Position numbers and translations under genes: made by a program. Below are positions 56,497 through 64,000 of a DNA stretch of 64,000 nt, one piece after another. Where the stretch lies: assembly GCA_035621235.1 (NCBI GenBank), contig CP141731.1, forward strand, positions 1,984,001 to 2,048,000, read 5' to 3'. The stretch's first letter is position 1. Each line of letters begins with the position of its first letter. The stretch comes from Actinomycetaceae bacterium MB13-C1-2. GTDB lineage: Bacteria; Actinomycetota; Actinomycetes; Actinomycetales; Actinomycetaceae. The notes beneath the pieces were generated by a model. The model did not search any database. It saw only the letters and a list, made by a program, of their open reading frames with translations, and had not been told where the DNA came from.

Positions 56497-57829
56497 GCAG
56501 GCTTGGAGCGAACGACCTAAGGACGACGAACAGGCATTTTCCTCTCCGTGGGAGCGATATCGGCTGTCTTCCCAGCGTCCCGAGATGGAGCGTGAGGGCT
56601 GGACCATGGCGGGTCCGTTTGCGGGGCAATCTTCTGAGAGCCCCGTTGCAGATGGGCCAGCGGCAGGGCAGAACAAGGGGAGAGCGTCTCTGCGGAACTG
56701 GTGGCGCGGAGCCAGCAAGGGTGAGCTTGCCATAGTCTTGCTTTCGGCCCTGGGCATCGCTACATCAATGTATCTGTTCGTCTCGCAGCGTGACATCGGC
56801 TCGGTCGGGCTGTTCGCCCTCATCTCGACAGTGCCCCTGTTGCTCGTCCTTACTGTGCTGATCAGGGCCGATCGGTTTGCTCCGATTGAAGCCAGATACG
56901 TTGTGCTTGCGGCCCTTTGGGGGGCGGGAATCGCAACGGTGATTGCAAGCGTAATTAACTCAGCGCTTCTCGCCGACTTCATTGCGACATTGGGTGACAT
57001 GAGTAGAGCCGAGACGATAGCCGCTACGGTTGTGGCTCCACTTTCGGAAGAGCTACTAAAGGGCGGGGGAGTAATACTCGTTCTGCTAATTTGCCGTAAC
57101 CGAATAGTCTCCGCCACAAATGGACTGGTAATTGCGGGTACCGCTGGAGCGGCTTTCGCCTTTGTTGAGAACATCCAGTATTTTCTGCAGGCACAAACTG
57201 ACAGTAGCGCAGTTCTTGGAGCGACCATTGTCGGTCGGCTGGTCCTGAGTCCCTTCATACATCCGATGGCTACTTCGTTCATTGGATTTTTCTTTGCCTC
57301 GGCAATCCTGAAGGGGACCGGTGCATGGTCGTGGTTCTGGCGCATCGCTGTTGGTTTCGCATTGGCGATGTTGACTCATGCACTGTGGAACGGATTGGCT
57401 TCTGTAGGAAGTTCAACCTGGCTCTTGTTCTATGTGCTAATTGAAGTACCACTGTTTGTCGGATGGCTTGTTTGGGTCTCAACACAGGGGAACAGACAGA
57501 TGCGACAGATTCGTTCCGGCCTTTCCTCCTACGTGGCAACGGGCTGGATCAGCCCCGCGGAGGAGAAGATGGTCACCGATGCCCAGGCACGAAAGTATGC
57601 TCGCAGGTGGGCTCGAAAAGTAGGCAGACCAGCCAAGGTCGCCATGCGGAAGTATCTCCAAACGGCCGGTCGTCTTGGTCTTGACCAATCAAACATGGAG
57701 CAAGCTGGACCTGATCCAAAGCGAGTGGACAACGCCCGCGAATCGCTCTTAGCACTGGCTGAGTATCGGGAGACGTATCTGCATTTGGGCGAAATATACG
57801 CGGCAAGTTCGACGGGAGGAAGACCGTGA
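56489..57829 (+). CDS. PrsW-like intramembrane metalloprotease
   Basis: A 446-residue protein, GTG start inside the end of the previous gene. About eight membrane helices (from about residue 75 to 335). PrsW landmarks: EELLKGG (EE..K) near 190, FAFVENIQYF near 230, HPMATSFIGFFFAS near 265 and LTHALWNG near 305, forming the probable metal site. PrsW enzymes cut membrane-bound anti-sigma factors; the substrate here is unknown. The C-terminal 100 residues are cytoplasmic and basic. Confidence 0.85.
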   Translation: MTEQAWSERPKDDEQAFSSPWERYRLSSQRPEMEREGWTMAGPFAGQSSESPVADGPAAGQNKGRASLRNWWRGASKGELAIVLLSALGIATSMYLFVSQRDIGSVGLFALISTVPLLLVLTVLIRADRFAPIEARYVVLAALWGAGIATVIASVINSALLADFIATLGDMSRAETIAATVVAPLSEELLKGGGVILVLLICRNRIVSATNGLVIAGTAGAAFAFVENIQYFLQAQTDSSAVLGATIVGRLVLSPFIHPMATSFIGFFFASAILKGTGAWSWFWRIAVGFALAMLTHALWNGLASVGSSTWLLFYVLIEVPLFVGWLVWVSTQGNRQMRQIRSGLSSYVATGWISPAEEKMVTDAQARKYARRWARKVGRPAKVAMRKYLQTAGRLGLDQSNMEQAGPDPKRVDNARESLLALAEYRETYLHLGEIYAASSTGGRP

Positions 57830-58425
57830 CCGATCTAGGACCAGAGTGGGTGCTTGACTCGGACGGAGTCCCAAGCCGCGACGCCGCGCGACTGATTATT
57901 TTCGACGCTGATGGGCGCGTACTGCTGATCCGAGGCCACGACACCCACGATCTTGATCACAGGTGGTGGTTCACTGTTGGTGGAGGTCTTGATCGGACCG
58001 AATCGCAACTCGAAGGAGCACTTCGGGAGGCTCGCGAAGAGACAGGACTCAATATCGGGTCCATCGCACGAACTATCGATGGACCGGTAATGCACCGAAA
58101 GGCGGTCTTCCGTTTTAGAAACGTCGTGGCCCGCCAAGATGAGGTCTTTTATATTGCGTTCCTGCGTTCTTCGGCTCCGAGACTAACGGACGGTGGTCTG
58201 ACAGAACTAGAGAATCAGACCCTCGACGAGTTCAGATGGTTCACCCCGGAAGAGCTTCTGGAGCTATCAGAAAAGGAGACCGTCTACCCGCTCTCACTGC
58301 CGCAGTTGGTACAGCGATGGGCAACTGGGTGGGACGGCGAGTTCGTTGAGCTTGGTGACGAACAGGACGGGGGCCTGGGGGCCGTCACCCAGAGCCGTGT
58401 AGAATCAATGGCCGAGCAATCGTGA
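57826..58425 (+). CDS. NUDIX hydrolase
   Basis: A 199-residue protein with the Nudix box GGGLDRTESQLEGALREAREETGLNIG (GX5EX7REUXEEXGU; about residues 45-68, spelled here in motif form). Strands precede it (RDAARLIIFDADGRVLLIRG). It hydrolyses a nucleoside diphosphate linked to another group; substrate unknown. GTGA/ATGA-coupled to the PrsW gene. Confidence 0.9.
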   Translation: MTDLGPEWVLDSDGVPSRDAARLIIFDADGRVLLIRGHDTHDLDHRWWFTVGGGLDRTESQLEGALREAREETGLNIGSIARTIDGPVMHRKAVFRFRNVVARQDEVFYIAFLRSSAPRLTDGGLTELENQTLDEFRWFTPEELLELSEKETVYPLSLPQLVQRWATGWDGEFVELGDEQDGGLGAVTQSRVESMAEQS

Positions 58426-58437
58426 GGGAGAGGAACC

Positions 58438-59193
58438 ATGTCAGGTCACTCTAAGTGGGCAACAACAAAGCACAAGAAGGCCGCCATCGACGCTAAGCGA
58501 GGCAAGCTATTCGCACGTCTCGTTAAGAACATCGAGGTGGCCGCACGCACCGGGGGTGGAGACCCCGACGCGAACCCCACTCTCTACGATGCGATCCAGA
58601 AGGCGAAGAAGAATTCGGTTCCGGCGGACAACATCGACCGTGCCGTAAAGCGCGGCTCTGGCGCTGAGGCCGGGGGAGCCGACTACCAGTCGATCATGTA
58701 TGAGGGATACGCTCCAGGCGGGGTCGCTGTCCTCATCGAATGTCTTACCGACAACAAGAATCGGGCGGCTTCAGATGTTCGCCTTGCGCTGACTCGGAGC
58801 GGCGGTTCGCTGGCTAGTCCCGGCTCTGTCTCGTACCTGTTCTCTCGGCAGGGCATCATCGAGGTTCCGGCGGAGGGAACGGATGAAGACTCGATCTTCG
58901 AAGCGGTCCTTGATGCCGGTGCCGAAGAGGTCGAACAGAGCGGAGACGTATTTACCATCACCTGCGCCCCTACTGATCTGACGGCGGTGCGTGAGGCACT
59001 CCAGGCGGCTGGCATCGACTACAACTCGTCAGAAGCCGAATTTGTCGCATCAACAGAATCCGTCGTTGATATCGACGGCGCAAGGAAAGTAATTCGGCTG
59101 ATCGATGCGCTCGAGGACTCCGACGATGTTCAAAACGTTTTCACCAACATGTCGGTGCCTGACGAGGTAATGGCCGAACTTGAAGAAGACTAG
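58438..59193 (+). CDS. yebC: YebC/PmpR-family translation or regulatory protein
   Basis: A 251-residue full-length YebC/TACO1 protein: [20 protein letters not shown] at the start, [55 protein letters not shown] and the ending [16 protein letters not shown]. The family helps ribosomes at difficult sequences or acts as a transcription regulator, and is usually next to ruvC, as here. AGGGAGAGGAACC precedes the ATG. Confidence 0.95.
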   Translation: MSGHSKWATTKHKKAAIDAKRGKLFARLVKNIEVAARTGGGDPDANPTLYDAIQKAKKNSVPADNIDRAVKRGSGAEAGGADYQSIMYEGYAPGGVAVLIECLTDNKNRAASDVRLALTRSGGSLASPGSVSYLFSRQGIIEVPAEGTDEDSIFEAVLDAGAEEVEQSGDVFTITCAPTDLTAVREALQAAGIDYNSSEAEFVASTESVVDIDGARKVIRLIDALEDSDDVQNVFTNMSVPDEVMAELEED

Positions 59194-59278
59194 TGCCCCA
59201 TACCGCAAACTTGTCCCCTAGATCGCGTGACGAGGCCGAGCATCACAAGGTAGGCGGACGAAGGCTCATCGGGGCAGG

Positions 59279-59294
59279 TCGAACGAGGGTGCTA
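59279..59294 (+). promoter_or_regulatory. weak LexA-like box upstream of ruvC
   Basis: TCGAACGAGGGTGCTA matches TCGAAC-N4-GTTCGA at 10 of 12 defined positions, about 100 bases before ruvC. SOS control of ruv genes is well known elsewhere; here it is only a suggestion. The rest of the 200-bp gap shows no gene. Confidence 0.35.
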
Positions 59295-59393
59295 CCGAGA
59301 GGTGTTGGCTCGGCGCGTGAGATAGGGAGCGGGTTTGCGGCGTGGAACACTAGCAGAAAGCTATCTGTTCTATGACGAGTTGAGGAGGCCGGG

Positions 59394-60029
59394 TTGCGGG
59401 TACTCGGAGTTGACCCTGGGCTCACTCGTTGTGGTCTCGGTATTGTCGATGTCGATGAAGCTAGACGCGCGAACCTCGTTGATGTCTCCGTAACGCGCAC
59501 CCGCCAGTCGATGGCGACACACTTTCGCCTGCGGGACGTCGCGGATGCCGTGAGTGAAAAGATGACCGAGTTCGGGCCCGAGGTTGTTGCGATTGAACGG
59601 GTTTTTACACAGGACAACCTTCAGTCAGTGACAACAACAATGCAGGTCATGGGTGCCGTAATGACCGAGGTTGGAAGACGCGGACTGCCGATGGCTGTTT
59701 ATACCCCTTCCGAGGTAAAGGCCGCCGTCACCGGCTCAGGAAGGGCAGACAAGGCTCAGGTGCAACACATGGTCGCGCGAATTCTGCGACTCGAGAAGCC
59801 ACCAAAGCCTGCCGATGCGGCCGATGCACTCGCGATTGCGATTTGTCACGCCTGGCGCGGCACAGGATTGCTAGGAGCAGGAAGCGACAGCGCCGTGGAG
59901 GTATCCCTTTCGGGAAAGGTCAGCGCTACCGGCTCACTAACTCCAGCGCAGAGAATCTGGGTTGAAGCGCAGGCAAATCAGCGCCGTAGCGGCGCTGTCG
60001 ACCCGCGTCGTCACCGCAATCCTAGGTAG
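59394..60029 (+). CDS. ruvC: Holliday junction endonuclease RuvC
   Basis: A 211-residue resolvase from TTG with GAGGAGG upstream. Acidic catalytic residues in VLGVDPGLTRCGLG, VVAIERVFTQDNLQS and ADAADALAIAICHAW. It cuts Holliday junctions held by RuvAB. The C-terminal extension beyond residue 170 is longer than in E. coli RuvC and is common in actinobacteria. Confidence 0.95.
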   Translation: MRVLGVDPGLTRCGLGIVDVDEARRANLVDVSVTRTRQSMATHFRLRDVADAVSEKMTEFGPEVVAIERVFTQDNLQSVTTTMQVMGAVMTEVGRRGLPMAVYTPSEVKAAVTGSGRADKAQVQHMVARILRLEKPPKPADAADALAIAICHAWRGTGLLGAGSDSAVEVSLSGKVSATGSLTPAQRIWVEAQANQRRSGAVDPRRHRNPR

Positions 60030-60097
60030 GTACAAGGCATGCTCCGCAAGATGTCGGTTACCCCTGGTATCGTACAGTTGTTCGATTGGGGGCCGTG

Positions 60098-60712
60098 ATG
60101 ATCTCATTCATAGAGGGACCGGTGATAAGCGCCGGAATCGATCACCTGGTGCTTAAGGTCGGAGGAATTGGACTGCGAGTTGAGGTTCCCGCGTCCATGA
60201 TCTCCGGGCTAGGGGCGGCGGTTTCGGCTGGTTCTGTTCTTGAAGTACACACCTCGTTAATCGTGCGCGAGGACTCACTGACGCTGTTCGGATTCGAGTC
60301 AGCGGGGGAGCGCGACGTGTTTGACGTGCTACTCACGGTGAGCGGGATCGGACCTCGGCTCGCTCTGGCAGCGATAAATGAACTTGGAGCGGATGGGCTA
60401 CGGATCGCCGTCGCCAATGCGGATCTAACTGCACTGGCCCGAATTCCCGGCGTTGGAAAGAAGACCGCGCAGCGCATGACGCTTGAAATCGGGGACAAGC
60501 TTGGCTCGGTGTCAGTCGCCGAAAGCACACAGTCGGCCTCGCATCACGACTCTGGAATGCGTGAGTCCGTTGAAGCGGGACTGGAGCAACTTGGCTATCC
60601 TCGTGCGGTTGCTCAGCGTGCTGTGGACGCCCTCGAAGGGGAATACTCCGACATCGGCTCGATGATTCGGGATGCTTTGGCAGTCGCCCGTGATGGAAGG
60701 CTGGGTGGCTAG
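60098..60712 (+). CDS. ruvA: Holliday junction helicase subunit RuvA
   Basis: A 204-residue protein from ATG 60098 (MISFIEGPVISAGIDHLVLK), the classic RuvA start. OB domain (1-63), two helix-hairpin-helix motifs (LLTVSGIGPRLALAAI; LARIPGVGKKTAQRMTLEIG) and a C-terminal RuvB-binding domain (SVEAGLEQLGYPRAVAQRAV). It recognises the junction and loads RuvB. Confidence 0.95.
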   Translation: MISFIEGPVISAGIDHLVLKVGGIGLRVEVPASMISGLGAAVSAGSVLEVHTSLIVREDSLTLFGFESAGERDVFDVLLTVSGIGPRLALAAINELGADGLRIAVANADLTALARIPGVGKKTAQRMTLEIGDKLGSVSVAESTQSASHHDSGMRESVEAGLEQLGYPRAVAQRAVDALEGEYSDIGSMIRDALAVARDGRLGG

Positions 60713-60715
60713 AAA

Positions 60716-61780
60716 GTGGAACCTACTGTGGACCCGTTTGAGGATCAAGGTGACTACGAAGTTTTTGAGTCGCGTGTTGTTGCGCCGGATGCTTCAGAGA
60801 TTGAACGCGCTGCGGAGGCGGCTCTAAGGCCAAGGACTCTGGGTGAGTTTATCGGCCAACCCGCCGTCAGACGTCAGCTTGCAGTCGTTCTTGACGCGGC
60901 GCGGGGCAGAGACGAACCGGCCGATCATGTGCTACTCGTCGGGCCACCGGGCCTCGGTAAGACGACGCTAGCAATGATTATTGCCGCAGAAATGGGAGCG
61001 TCGCTGCGTCTGACATCGGGTCCGGCCATTCAACACGCGGGCGATCTTGCTTCGATACTCTCCTCGCTTCAGCCCGGAGATATCTTGTTTATTGACGAGA
61101 TCCATCGCTTGGCGCGAACCGCTGAGGAAATGCTGTACCTGGCGATGGAGGACTTTCGGGTAGACATCATTGTTGGCAAAGGACCGGGGGCCACTTCTAT
61201 CCCGCTCACTTTGCCAAGGTTCACTGTGATTGGTGCGACTACGCGATCCGGCCTACTTCCAGCACCGCTTCGCGACCGGTTTGGATTCACGGCGCACCTA
61301 GAGTTTTACTCTGATGAGGATCTAGCGCGGGTCGTTCGACGTTCTGGAAAGTTGCTCAACGCCGGACTCGACCCGAGCGCCGCAGATGAGATTGCCGGGC
61401 GATCTCGGGGGACGCCGCGCATCGCAAATCGCTTGCTACGCCGGGTTGTTGACTACTCCCAGGTTCAAGGGGAGTCCTCGGTCTCGCTTCGTAGCGCGCG
61501 AGAGGCGCTCAGTCTGTTCCAGGTTGATGGTCTGGGCCTTGATCGCCTCGATCGCGCGGTGCTAGAAGTGATTTGCGGCAACTTTGCAGGCGGCCCGGTC
61601 GGGCTAACGACGCTGTCGCACACCGTTGGCGAAGAAGCGGAGACTCTAGAGACGGTTTCGGAACCGTACCTGGTTCGGCAGGGGTTCCTAATGCGCACGC
61701 CGAAGGGCCGAGTCGCTACAGTAAAGGCTTGGAAGCACCTCGGAATGGAGCCGCCTGTGGGCGACACTCTGTTCAGCTAG
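60716..61780 (+). CDS. ruvB: Holliday junction ATPase RuvB
   Basis: A 354-residue AAA+ motor, GTG start 3 bases after ruv[21 protein letters not shown], Walker [12 protein letters not shown], Walker [10 protein letters not shown], sensor 1 [18 protein letters not shown] and the C-terminal winged helix ([15 protein letters not shown]). It drives branch migration with RuvA. Confidence 0.97.
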   Translation: MEPTVDPFEDQGDYEVFESRVVAPDASEIERAAEAALRPRTLGEFIGQPAVRRQLAVVLDAARGRDEPADHVLLVGPPGLGKTTLAMIIAAEMGASLRLTSGPAIQHAGDLASILSSLQPGDILFIDEIHRLARTAEEMLYLAMEDFRVDIIVGKGPGATSIPLTLPRFTVIGATTRSGLLPAPLRDRFGFTAHLEFYSDEDLARVVRRSGKLLNAGLDPSAADEIAGRSRGTPRIANRLLRRVVDYSQVQGESSVSLRSAREALSLFQVDGLGLDRLDRAVLEVICGNFAGGPVGLTTLSHTVGEEAETLETVSEPYLVRQGFLMRTPKGRVATVKAWKHLGMEPPVGDTLFS

Positions 61781-61864
61781 TTAATCGCGCGTTCAATTAT
61801 TGTGGCGTGATGGCCTAGACTTCTCAGGGCGCAGACTCTGCAAAATCGGCGATAGGACGTAATA

Positions 61865-62320
61865 GTGGGTATTGAATTCATCATCATGCTTGTGCTGCTT
61901 ATGGGCGGCCTATTCCTGATGAACTCTTTCGCAAAAAGATCTCAGCAGAAGCAGAAGGCTGAGCGCGAAAAGATGATGAATGAGGCGATGGTTGCTGGGG
62001 CATGGGTTCAGACCTTCTCTGGTTTCTTTGGTCGATTCATTGACGTTGACGGAGACGTCGTCATCCTTGAAACACCGAGCGGTGAAGAGACCTACTGGTT
62101 GCAGGCCGCCATCAAGGGAGTTATTGATCCTCCGTTTGAGGCAGTGCTCGATGAAGAACTCGCTGCAAATGAGGTGACTTCATCCGCCGATGACGCTGGG
62201 ATCGAGCAGAGTGTTGCCACCGACGAAGCACCGTCCGACACCGCCGACATCGACGCGGCGTTTCTTGAGCTGACCCAGGACGATGGGTCCGAGGACAGCG
62301 AGGAAAAGACGGAGAAGTAG
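61865..62320 (+). CDS. yajC: preprotein translocase subunit YajC
   Basis: A 151-residue protein from GTG: one N-terminal helix (IEFIIMLVLLMGGLFLMNSF), the conserved basic-to-beta YajC domain (about 20-80, QKQKAEREKMMNEAMVAGAW) and a long acidic tail (after 90). It works with SecDF at the translocon and lies directly before secD. Confidence 0.9.
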   Translation: MGIEFIIMLVLLMGGLFLMNSFAKRSQQKQKAEREKMMNEAMVAGAWVQTFSGFFGRFIDVDGDVVILETPSGEETYWLQAAIKGVIDPPFEAVLDEELAANEVTSSADDAGIEQSVATDEAPSDTADIDAAFLELTQDDGSEDSEEKTEK

Positions 62321-62395
62321 TCGCCCGCCACCGGACGGACGAACGCCCTAGGGCAACTAACACAGGAATTATTTAAGAATCGGGCTGTACCAAAC

Positions 62396-64000
62396 TTGGC
62401 TAGTAAGACTCGTAAACCAGGCAGAACGCTCACCACTCTCGCAGTACTGTTCGTGCTCGGAGTGCTTGCACTGACCCTAGGTCATTTCACGCAGGGTGCC
62501 ACATTCACCCCCAAACTCGCTGCCGACCTCGAAGGCGGCACTCAGTTGATCCTGACTCCCCGTTTACAGGAGGGAGCCACGGACCGCGAGGTCTCCCAGG
62601 ACGACATGAACGAAGCCATCAGGATCATCCGCCAACGTGTGGACGCCTCGGGTGTCTCCGAAGCGGAGATCACCACTTTGGGGACCGACAACATCGTTGT
62701 GACGATTCCCGGTGAGGCAGACGAGAACATCCTTGAGCTGGTTCGTTCATCTGCCCTAATGCGATTCAGATCGATTATTGTCACCAGTAACAGTCCAGCC
62801 CCCTATGACCCGGTCGCTGCGGCGCAGGCAATGCAGAGTGGTGATGATGCCCAGAGTGCGGACCTCGATCCCGACGCGATAATGGAAGCGGCCGTGGCTG
62901 AGCTTGTTGCACTCGGCGACGGGCAGGAACAAGACAACCACTCCTCGTATGCATGGATCACCCCCGAGGTCGCGCGTGATTTCCTGCTTTTGGACTGCAC
63001 GGATCCCGAGTCCATGACTCAGGATGAGGTGGACGATCCGACTGCACCGTACGCCGCATGCAATGTCAACGGTGCCTCAAAATACATTCTCGGTCCGGTC
63101 GATGTTGAAGGAACAAACCTGACTAGCGCTTCTGCGGGAGCCGAGACAACATCGACGGGTCAACCGACCGGTAAGTACGCGGTGAATCTTCAGTTTGACT
63201 CAGAGGGCGGAGAGCAGTTCGCGGAGACTTCCAAACGCCTCTACGAGTTCAAGACAACTGATCCGGCAAGAAGTAGCTTTGCCACCGTGCTTGACGGGAA
63301 CGTTATCGTTGCCGCGACCATGAACGCCGTAATCGTTGATGGGCAGGCACAGATCACCGGCAACTACACGGCCGCCGAGGCCCAGTCTGTTGCGAACTCC
63401 CTCAAGTTTGGTTCTCTTCCGCTGAACTTTGAAGTCCAATCTGAGCAACAGATTTCGGCCACGCTTGGCTCAAGCCACCTTGAGAAGGGTCTTTGGGCTG
63501 GCGTTATCGGCCTCGGCCTGGTCGTTCTGTTCATGATCTGGCAGTACCGGGGCCTAGCGGTTCTTTCTGCCGGATCACTTGTTGTGGCGGCTGCGATTGT
63601 CTATCTGCTGATAACGGTTCTGTCCTGGACCATGGGGTATCGGCTTTCCCTGCCGGGTGTTGCAGGTCTGATTGTGGCGATTGGTTTTACCGCGGATTCT
63701 TTCATCGTCTACTTCGAGAGAATCAGAGATGAGATTCGCGAGGGAAGACCGCTACAGGCGGCTGTAGAAGAAGGTTGGGATCGTGCAAAACGAACCATCC
63801 TGATCTCGGACACGGTTAACCTTGTCGCGGCGGCCGTCCTTTATCTACTGGCCGTCGGCGGGGTCCAAGGATTCGCATTCACGCTCGGACTCACAACCGT
63901 GGTTGACCTGCTGGTTGTCTTTATGTTCACTCACCCGATGATGGAGTTGCTGATTCGTACCAGATTCTTTGGTAGCGGACACAAGCTCTCGGGTCTGGAC
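62396..64000 (+). CDS. secD: protein-export membrane protein SecD (3' end missing)
   Basis: 535 codons are visible before the window ends. TTG is the only plausible start after the last in-frame stop. N-terminal helix (TTLAVLFVLGVLALTLGHF), periplasmic P1 domain beginning LAADLEGGTQLILTPRLQ with IIRQRVDASGVSEAEITTLG, and after about residue 365 the membrane bundle (WAGVIGLGLVVLFMIWQYRG; VAGLIVAIGFTADSFIVYFE). SecD uses proton motive force to help pull proteins through SecYEG. Confidence 0.93.
   Translation, partial: MASKTRKPGRTLTTLAVLFVLGVLALTLGHFTQGATFTPKLAADLEGGTQLILTPRLQEGATDREVSQDDMNEAIRIIRQRVDASGVSEAEITTLGTDNIVVTIPGEADENILELVRSSALMRFRSIIVTSNSPAPYDPVAAAQAMQSGDDAQSADLDPDAIMEAAVAELVALGDGQEQDNHSSYAWITPEVARDFLLLDCTDPESMTQDEVDDPTAPYAACNVNGASKYILGPVDVEGTNLTSASAGAETTSTGQPTGKYAVNLQFDSEGGEQFAETSKRLYEFKTTDPARSSFATVLDGNVIVAATMNAVIVDGQAQITGNYTAAEAQSVANSLKFGSLPLNFEVQSEQQISATLGSSHLEKGLWAGVIGLGLVVLFMIWQYRGLAVLSAGSLVVAAAIVYLLITVLSWTMGYRLSLPGVAGLIVAIGFTADSFIVYFERIRDEIREGRPLQAAVEEGWDRAKRTILISDTVNLVAAAVLYLLAVGGVQGFAFTLGLTTVVDLLVVFMFTHPMMELLIRTRFFGSGHKLSGLD

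Noticed and set aside
56416-57345. 309-codon - strand frame opposite the PrsW-like gene
   Set aside because: Antisense of a membrane protein with clear PrsW motifs; Ser/Arg/Thr-rich reading without domains.
59193-59375. 60-codon frame between yebC and ruvC
   Set aside because: Begins on the yebC stop with no ribosome site, Arg/Gly-rich, and spans the probable ruvC control region.

Overview
The window is a piece of an actinobacterial chromosome of moderate GC, probably a member of the Actinomycetaceae or a relative (inferred from gene content; no rRNA is present). Support comes from the order thrS - HIT hydrolase - pgsA - acyltransferase - pimA, which matches the phosphatidylinositol mannoside locus of mycobacteria, from ruvCAB-yajC-secD downstream, and from a WhiB-like protein in the prophage. 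A complete 42.5 kb siphovirus-type prophage (4661-47203) splits the chromosome segment. It is bounded by 51-bp direct repeats, one of which is the 3' part of a tRNA-Val gene.

Left host part (1-4660): three tandem FemABX-type peptidoglycan bridge aminoacyltransferases (the first is cut by the window edge), a small lipoprotein on the other strand, and a tRNA-Gly/tRNA-Cys/tRNA-Val cluster.

Prophage (4661-47203): next to attL are a terminator, putative integrase arm sites, an operator-controlled promoter, an unknown gene and an XRE regulator. Then comes a short array of CRISPR-repeat-like hairpins. Nearly everything else is transcribed leftward. Reading in that direction from attR: tyrosine integrase; a DNA methyltransferase fused to an Mrr-like nuclease domain; an immunity switch (leaderless repressor, divergent HTH protein, BRO-N antirepressor); a RecE-like nuclease, WhiB-like protein, RusA-like resolvase and a replication initiator broken by an IS256-family element; SSB; a dense block of tiny overlapping genes; an AP2/HNH endonuclease; a lipoprotein with its own promoter and terminator; HNH, TerS and TerL; portal, MuF-like protein, scaffold, SU10-like capsid and connectors; tail tube, frameshifted tail chaperones, tape measure and tip/fibre proteins; endolysin and holin.

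Right host part (47204-64000): thrC directly after attR, a glutathione peroxidase-like gene, an aldo/keto reductase, then a long rightward run: thrS, HIT, pgsA, PIM acyltransferase, pimA, an unknown membrane protein, a PrsW-like protease, NUDIX, yebC, ruvC-ruvA-ruvB, yajC and a secD cut by the window edge.

The least explained element is the array at 6149-6346. Its four 28-nt units resemble type I-E CRISPR repeats, but 21-22 nt palindromes take the place of spacers and no cas gene is present. It could be a phage-borne RNA that mimics CRISPR repeats. Also notable are the IS insertion in the replication gene with a clean 8-bp duplication, a 13-C tract in a leader peptide before a tail-fibre gene, a leaderless repressor switch, a perfect LexA-type box with no obvious target, and a methyltransferase-nuclease fusion.
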